Assembly (NCBI GenBank): GCA_023228945.1
Contig: JALOAI010000014.1
Location: 1-64,000, forward strand
Source of the DNA: Pigmentiphaga sp.
Lineage (GTDB): Bacteria > Pseudomonadota > Gammaproteobacteria > Burkholderiales > Burkholderiaceae_B
Direction: 5' to 3'
DNA: 64,000 nt
Shown here: positions 59,648 to 64,000 of the stretch, piece by piece
How the letters are laid out: each line of letters begins with the position of its first letter
Numbering within the stretch: position 1 is the first letter of the stretch
Notes under the pieces: model-generated
The model's database searches: none
What the model was told of the DNA's origin: nothing
What the model saw: the letters and a program-made list of their open reading frames with translations, nothing else
Translations under genes and position numbers: made by a program

Positions 59648-61932
59648 GCCGCCTCCAGGGTAAGTTCGAGGGCGGCCAGCAGCCGCAATAAGGCGTCGAT
59701 CACGGTTTCGGGCCGCGTTACCGTGCCGGCCAGGCCGAGTACGTTGGCGACCGGGCTATCGGGCCGGCGCTGCGCCTGCCAGCCCGCCAGCGCCAACTGG
59801 GCGGCCGGCAGGAGCCGCGACGGCAGTGACTCGTGGGCTTCGGCGCCCAGCGCCAGGCGCCGCTCGGCCGCATCCAGCCACGGCCGCAACTGCCGGCAGG
59901 CGTGCATCCAGGCCGCCCAGCGGCCCAGCGTGGTTGGCTCGACGAATTCGGGCATCGAAACCAGAGTGTGAATCTGGGAGCGGCAGCTACCGGTGGTTCG
60001 ATCCACCAGGCGTGTCACCACCAGCCGGAGCCCGCCATCGGCATCCCGCGCGGCGCGGCGCGGCAAAGCCACCGGCGCCACCGCCACCCAGAGCGTCTGG
60101 CCATCCTCCCAATCGCCGGCGGGCAGGTAGCCCAGACTGCCCGCCAGGCCCTTGACGGTCAGGGTGTGGCCCTGGTGGATGACGCGCTGCGGATCGGTGC
60201 AGCGCGCCATCCAGGAGGTTCCGCTGGCGAGTAACCGTGCCATGGCGGCCAGGCCGAGGCCCTCGTAGCCATGCACGAGGGCCGCGTCGCCCAGTTGCCC
60301 GTCGAGCCAGCCAGCCCTTGCCAGCGCGGTGTGTTTTTCGCCCGCCGGCAGGCTGGGGGTTTCATGCTGTGTGGTGAGAATGCCCTGCGGCGTGGGCACA
60401 TGGCACACCGGCACCGCCAGTGCCTCGCCACGATCGCTCAGGAGCGCACTGGGTGCCAGGGATATGCCGCCCGGGAGCATCCTGCCCGCTGCGTGCCAGA
60501 CCAGCACGTGGCGGCGGCAGGTCTGGCCCAGATGCGCCCGCACGTCCGCCAGGACGGTGTCGGTGGCCAAGGCCAGATCGGTATCACCGGCCGCGTAGTG
60601 GCGCCACAATTGCTGGGCGAGGCTGAAGGCGCGATCGTCTTTCAGTTGATGCAGGGCCTGATCGAAGACCTGCTGGCCGCCTCGCGCCACACCGACGGCG
60701 ACGGCCATGCGCAAGTGGCGGCGATAACGGGCGGCATGCGGCGATGGCGGGGCGAGCTCGACGGCCGGTGCCGGTGCCGGTGCCGGCCGCGGCTCGCCGG
60801 GCTCGTTATCGACGCTGCGCAACACCGCGAAATCCGCTTCGCTGGGCGCAAACAAGGAGCGCGCCGCGGCCATCGCCAACGCTCGATCGACCAGCTTCGC
60901 GGCGTTGGGATGCGCCAGGTTCTCGGGCACCTTTTGGCCGTTGCTCACATAATGGATCGGCAGCCGGTGGCGGATCGCGGTATCGAGTACGGCACCGAGG
61001 TGGGTCGCTTCATCCACTTTGCTGACCACACAGCCGAGCGGCGCGCCGGCGTTGTCCTGGCGATAGGCGTGCGCCACCTCGTCGAGCGTATCGCCCTGGC
61101 TGGCCGCATTGAGCACCAGCAGACGCCGCACCTGGCGGCCGGCGCCGCACAGCATGGCGGCCTGTTCGGCCACCTGGCGGTCGCGCTGGCTCATGCCCAC
61201 GGTGTCGACCAAGATCACATGTTTGCCGCGCAACTCGCCCAGCGCCTCGCGCAGCGCGGCGGCATCGCCGGCCGGCAGCACCGGCACGCCCAGGATACGG
61301 CCATAGATCAGGAGTTGCTCGTGGGCCCCGATGCGGTAGCCATCGGTCGTCAACATCGCCACCCGCTCGGCGCCGAACTTGAGCACGCAACGCGCGGCGA
61401 GCTTGGCGGTGGTGGTGGTTTTGCCGACCCCCGTGGGACCGACCAGGGCAAACACGCCACCGTTGCCCCACAGGGCTTCGTCGTCGTGCTGGACGGGCAG
61501 CTTCAGAACCAGCTCGCGCCGGGCCCATTCGAGCGCGGCTTCGCGGTCGAGCTCGGCCGGCACGCGCTCGCTGAGCGCCCGCGCCAAGGCGGCGCTGAAA
61601 CCGGCGCCGAGCAGCGTGCGATACACCGTGACGCCGACCGGCGCCCGGCGCAGCCGCTCACCCCATAACAGGCCATCGATGCGGGTTTCAACCGCTCCGC
61701 GCAGGGCACCCAACGCCTGCATCACCTCGCCGCCCAGCGCCGCGGCGCCCGCCATCGGCGCGGGCCGGCTGCCGGTCTCGAGCTCGGCCAGGCCGGTTTC
61801 GTTGAGCGCCAGCACTTCGACCCCACCCTCTACCGTGCGGTTGGCCAGGATCATGGCGTCGTCGCCCAGCGACTCGCGCGCCTGGCGCAGAGCCTCGCGG
61901 GCCGTGGCGCCGACGAAGCGGCGAATGCTCAT
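59644..61932 (-). CDS. flhF: flagellar GTPase FlhF with long C-terminal extension
   Basis: FlhF is an SRP-type GTPase that sets where the flagellum is built. The N-terminal domain starts MSIRRFVGATAREALRQARE; the NG domain has G1 GPTGVGKTTT (165-174), TDGYRIGAHEQL, G3 DTVGMSQRD and G4 SKVDEA (304-309). FlhF normally ends with this domain. Here about 380 more residues follow (381-762): a Pro/Ala linker and a folded-looking part with patterns such as HAARYRRHLRMAVAVG and LGRWAAWMHACRQLRPWL that I cannot place in a family. It overlaps flhA (ATGA) and flhG (GTGA). Normal FlhF is about 400-500 residues. Confidence 0.93.
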   Translation of the reverse strand: MSIRRFVGATAREALRQARESLGDDAMILANRTVEGGVEVLALNETGLAELETGSRPAPMAGAAALGGEVMQALGALRGAVETRIDGLLWGERLRRAPVGVTVYRTLLGAGFSAALARALSERVPAELDREAALEWARRELVLKLPVQHDDEALWGNGGVFALVGPTGVGKTTTTAKLAARCVLKFGAERVAMLTTDGYRIGAHEQLLIYGRILGVPVLPAGDAAALREALGELRGKHVILVDTVGMSQRDRQVAEQAAMLCGAGRQVRRLLVLNAASQGDTLDEVAHAYRQDNAGAPLGCVVSKVDEATHLGAVLDTAIRHRLPIHYVSNGQKVPENLAHPNAAKLVDRALAMAAARSLFAPSEADFAVLRSVDNEPGEPRPAPAPAPAVELAPPSPHAARYRRHLRMAVAVGVARGGQQVFDQALHQLKDDRAFSLAQQLWRHYAAGDTDLALATDTVLADVRAHLGQTCRRHVLVWHAAGRMLPGGISLAPSALLSDRGEALAVPVCHVPTPQGILTTQHETPSLPAGEKHTALARAGWLDGQLGDAALVHGYEGLGLAAMARLLASGTSWMARCTDPQRVIHQGHTLTVKGLAGSLGYLPAGDWEDGQTLWVAVAPVALPRRAARDADGGLRLVVTRLVDRTTGSCRSQIHTLVSMPEFVEPTTLGRWAAWMHACRQLRPWLDAAERRLALGAEAHESLPSRLLPAAQLALAGWQAQRRPDSPVANVLGLAGTVTRPETVIDALLRLLAALELTLEAA

Positions 61933-64000
61933 CGGGTCTTGCCTCCAATCATCGCGGTCACGCGAATCGTACGATCGTCAGGAATTTCGGAGCTGGCCAG
62001 CACCGCCAGATGGGGCAAGTGCAGGCGCAAAAACCGCGCCAGGGAGGCCCGCAGCGGCGCCTGCACCATGAGCACTGGCGGGTCGCCCGCCTGCTCCTGG
62101 TGCTGCACCGCCGCCTCGGTTTCGCGCAACAGGGTATCGGCCAGCCCCGGCTCGAGCGCGCCGCCGGCATTGACCGCCTGCAGCAGCACCCGCTCGAGTC
62201 CGACGTCGAGGCCGATCACGCGCATCTCGCCGGCGCCGGGAAACAGGTTCTGGGTAATGGCCCGGCCCAGCGCCCGGCGCACCAGCGCGATGAGTTCGGA
62301 AGGCTCCGCGCTGCCGCCGTTGGCGCTCAAGCGAGGCACGTGCTCCGCCAGCACATCGATGATGGTGCGCATATCGCGGATCGGCACGTCTTCCTGCAGC
62401 AGCCCCTGCAGCACTTTTTGCAAGGTGGTGAGACTGACGGTTTTTGGCACGAAATCTTCTATCAGCTTGGGCGCCTCGCGCCCGATCCGATCGAGCAGTT
62501 GCTGCACCTCCTGGCGGCCGAGGAGTTCGCTACTGTAACGGTGCAATAGATGATTGAGATGGGTGGCCGCCACCGTACCGGGGTCGACCACGGTATATCC
62601 CGCCATCTGCGCGCGATCACGCAGGCTTTCCTCGATCCAGACCGCCGGCAGGCCGAAAGCCGGATCGGTGGTCGCCACGCCGTCCAGCGCTTCCGTGACG
62701 CCGCCCGGATCGATGGCGAGCCACAATCCCGGCATGGCTTCACCGCGTCCGACTTCGACCCCCGCCAGCAGGATCCGGTATTCGGTGGGCTTGAGTTCGA
62801 GATTGTCCCGTATGTGCACCACCGGCGGCAAAAAGCCGACGTCTTGGGCGAATTTTTTGCGCAGGCTCCGGATGCGCTGGAGCAGATCGCCCTGCTGGCT
62901 GGTGTCCACCAGCGGGATCAGGCGGTAGCCCACCTCCAGGCCCAGCGGATCGACCAGGGCCACATCATCCCAACTGGCCTCGGCCGAAGCCGCCTCGGCA
63001 ACCGGCGCCGCCGTGGCGGCTTCTTGCTGCGCGGCCTCTTGCATCTGCCGCTCCTGGCGCTGCTGGATCATCCAGCCCACGCCCGCCAGGCAGGCCGCCA
63101 ACAATAAAAAAGCGACATGCGGCATGCCGGGAATGATGCCGATGAGCCCGAGCACGCCCCCCGCGATGTACAGCACGCTGGGATTGGAGAATAGCTGCGA
63201 GGCCATTTGCTGGCCAATGTCTTGGTCGGTGGCCACCCGCGACACCACCACGCCGGCCGCGGTGGAGATCACCAGCGCCGGGATCTGCGCCACCAGGCCA
63301 TCACCGATGGTCAGCAGCGTGTACGTGCGGCCGGCGTCGCCCAGCGACATGTCGTGCTGCGCGATGCCCACGATGAGGCCGCCAATGATCGTGATGGCCA
63401 TGATCAGCAGGCCCGCCACGGCATCGCCCCGCACGAACTTGCTGGCGCCATCCATCGAGCCGTAGAACTCGGCTTCCTCGCCAACTTCGCGCCGCCGCCG
63501 CCGTGCCTCCTCCTCACCGATCAGGCCGGCGTTGAGGTCGGCATCGATGGCCATCTGCTTGCCCGGCATGGCGTCGAGGGTAAAGCGCGCGCCCACTTCG
63601 GCGATCCGGCCGGCGCCCTTGGTGATGACCATGAAGTTGATGATCACCAGAATGATGAACACCACGATCCCGACCGCGAAATTGCCACCCACCAGGAAGT
63701 GCCCGAAGGCCTCGATCACCTTGCCGGCGGCGTCGGGGCCGGTGTGGCCATTGAGGAGCACCACCCGGGTAGAGGCGATGTTGAGCGACAAGCGCAACAG
63801 CGTGGCGAACAGCAGCACCGATGGAAACGCCGCGAAATCAAGCGGCTTGGTCGTGAACATCGCCACCAGCAGCACCATCAGCGCCAGCGCGATATTGAAG
63901 GTAAAGAAAATATCGAGCAGGAAGGGCGGCAGCGGCAGCACCATCATGGCCAGCACCATGACGATGAGCAGTGGCCCGGCGATCAGGCGCGCGTGGCTGG
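61929..64000 (-). CDS. flhA: flagellar export gate protein FlhA (partial, cut at window edge)
   Basis: FlhA is the large export gate subunit; its cytoplasmic ring binds chaperone-substrate complexes. The C-terminal about 690 residues are in the window; the true start lies beyond 64000, since the frame stays open to the edge and the family N-terminus continues upstream. Visible are the membrane part (LPLPPFLLDIFFTFNIALAL, STRVVLLNGH), the conserved cytoplasmic loop (GARFTLDAMPGKQMAIDADL), and the cytoplasmic domain (VPIRDMRTIIDVLAEHVP). It overlaps flhF by 4 bases. Confidence 0.96.
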   Translation of the reverse strand, partial: SHARLIAGPLLIVMVLAMMVLPLPPFLLDIFFTFNIALALMVLLVAMFTTKPLDFAAFPSVLLFATLLRLSLNIASTRVVLLNGHTGPDAAGKVIEAFGHFLVGGNFAVGIVVFIILVIINFMVITKGAGRIAEVGARFTLDAMPGKQMAIDADLNAGLIGEEEARRRRREVGEEAEFYGSMDGASKFVRGDAVAGLLIMAITIIGGLIVGIAQHDMSLGDAGRTYTLLTIGDGLVAQIPALVISTAAGVVVSRVATDQDIGQQMASQLFSNPSVLYIAGGVLGLIGIIPGMPHVAFLLLAACLAGVGWMIQQRQERQMQEAAQQEAATAAPVAEAASAEASWDDVALVDPLGLEVGYRLIPLVDTSQQGDLLQRIRSLRKKFAQDVGFLPPVVHIRDNLELKPTEYRILLAGVEVGRGEAMPGLWLAIDPGGVTEALDGVATTDPAFGLPAVWIEESLRDRAQMAGYTVVDPGTVAATHLNHLLHRYSSELLGRQEVQQLLDRIGREAPKLIEDFVPKTVSLTTLQKVLQGLLQEDVPIRDMRTIIDVLAEHVPRLSANGGSAEPSELIALVRRALGRAITQNLFPGAGEMRVIGLDVGLERVLLQAVNAGGALEPGLADTLLRETEAAVQHQEQAGDPPVLMVQAPLRASLARFLRLHLPHLAVLASSEIPDDRTIRVTAMIGGKTR

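Overview
The window is about 66 percent G+C chromosomal DNA from a betaproteobacterium, most likely Burkholderiales, family Alcaligenaceae (the Bordetella/Achromobacter group). This is inferred from the flagellar gene order, a Bug/TctC-type periplasmic binding protein, high-GC codon usage and the mix of house-keeping genes. No rRNA, tRNA, intact transposase, prophage or CRISPR array was found. The right edge cuts flhA.

Left edge to 4.4 kb: the translation cluster thrS-infC-rpmI-rplT, all on the minus strand. infC uses an ATC start codon and is followed by a hairpin/T-tract terminator, so the 475-base infC-rpmI gap probably carries its own promoter and the L35/L20 control region. Upstream of thrS lie four back-to-back perfect hairpins that may be a small structured RNA. 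Two small hypothetical genes follow. At 4.6-7.2 kb is a membrane GGDEF-EAL protein.

7.2-23.3 kb: a minus-strand DNA repair block. Reading in transcription order it is rfaH-like, a 75-bp repeat array, an Ada-type protein, a FAN1-like VRR-NUC nuclease, a PD-(D/E)XK/Rad3-like (DinG/XPD) helicase, then recC, recB and recD. Most junctions overlap or are short, which suggests co-transcription. The Ada protein has lost all four zinc/acceptor cysteines of its N-terminal domain but keeps the C-terminal methyltransferase site. On the plus strand follow a patatin-like phospholipase and a Bug solute-binding protein.

26-64 kb: one very large flagellar region. Plus strand: fliD-fliS-fliT, a second fliK-like gene, an flhB-C-terminus-like gene (flhX type) and ycgR. 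Minus strand: an EAL protein, an Aer-like chemoreceptor and fliE. Plus strand again: fliF-G-H-I-J-K-L-M-N-O-P-Q-R. Then a decayed Rpn-family nuclease/transposase fragment. Minus strand: flgB to flgL in order. Plus strand: flgA, flgM, flgN. Minus strand: flhA-flhF-flhG. Sigma-28-type promoters are visible before fliD, flgK and flgM, which matches the usual late-gene hierarchy. Flagellin, flhDC, fliA, flhB, motor and most chemotaxis genes are not in the window.

The least ordinary features are: a family of 75-bp tandem repeats that begins exactly at a stop codon at two loci 37 kb apart, and at flhG is in frame and recreates the GTG start codon; an FlhF with a roughly 380-residue extension after its GTPase domain; an FlhG that has lost its Walker A motif; and the Ada protein without its N-terminal cysteines.
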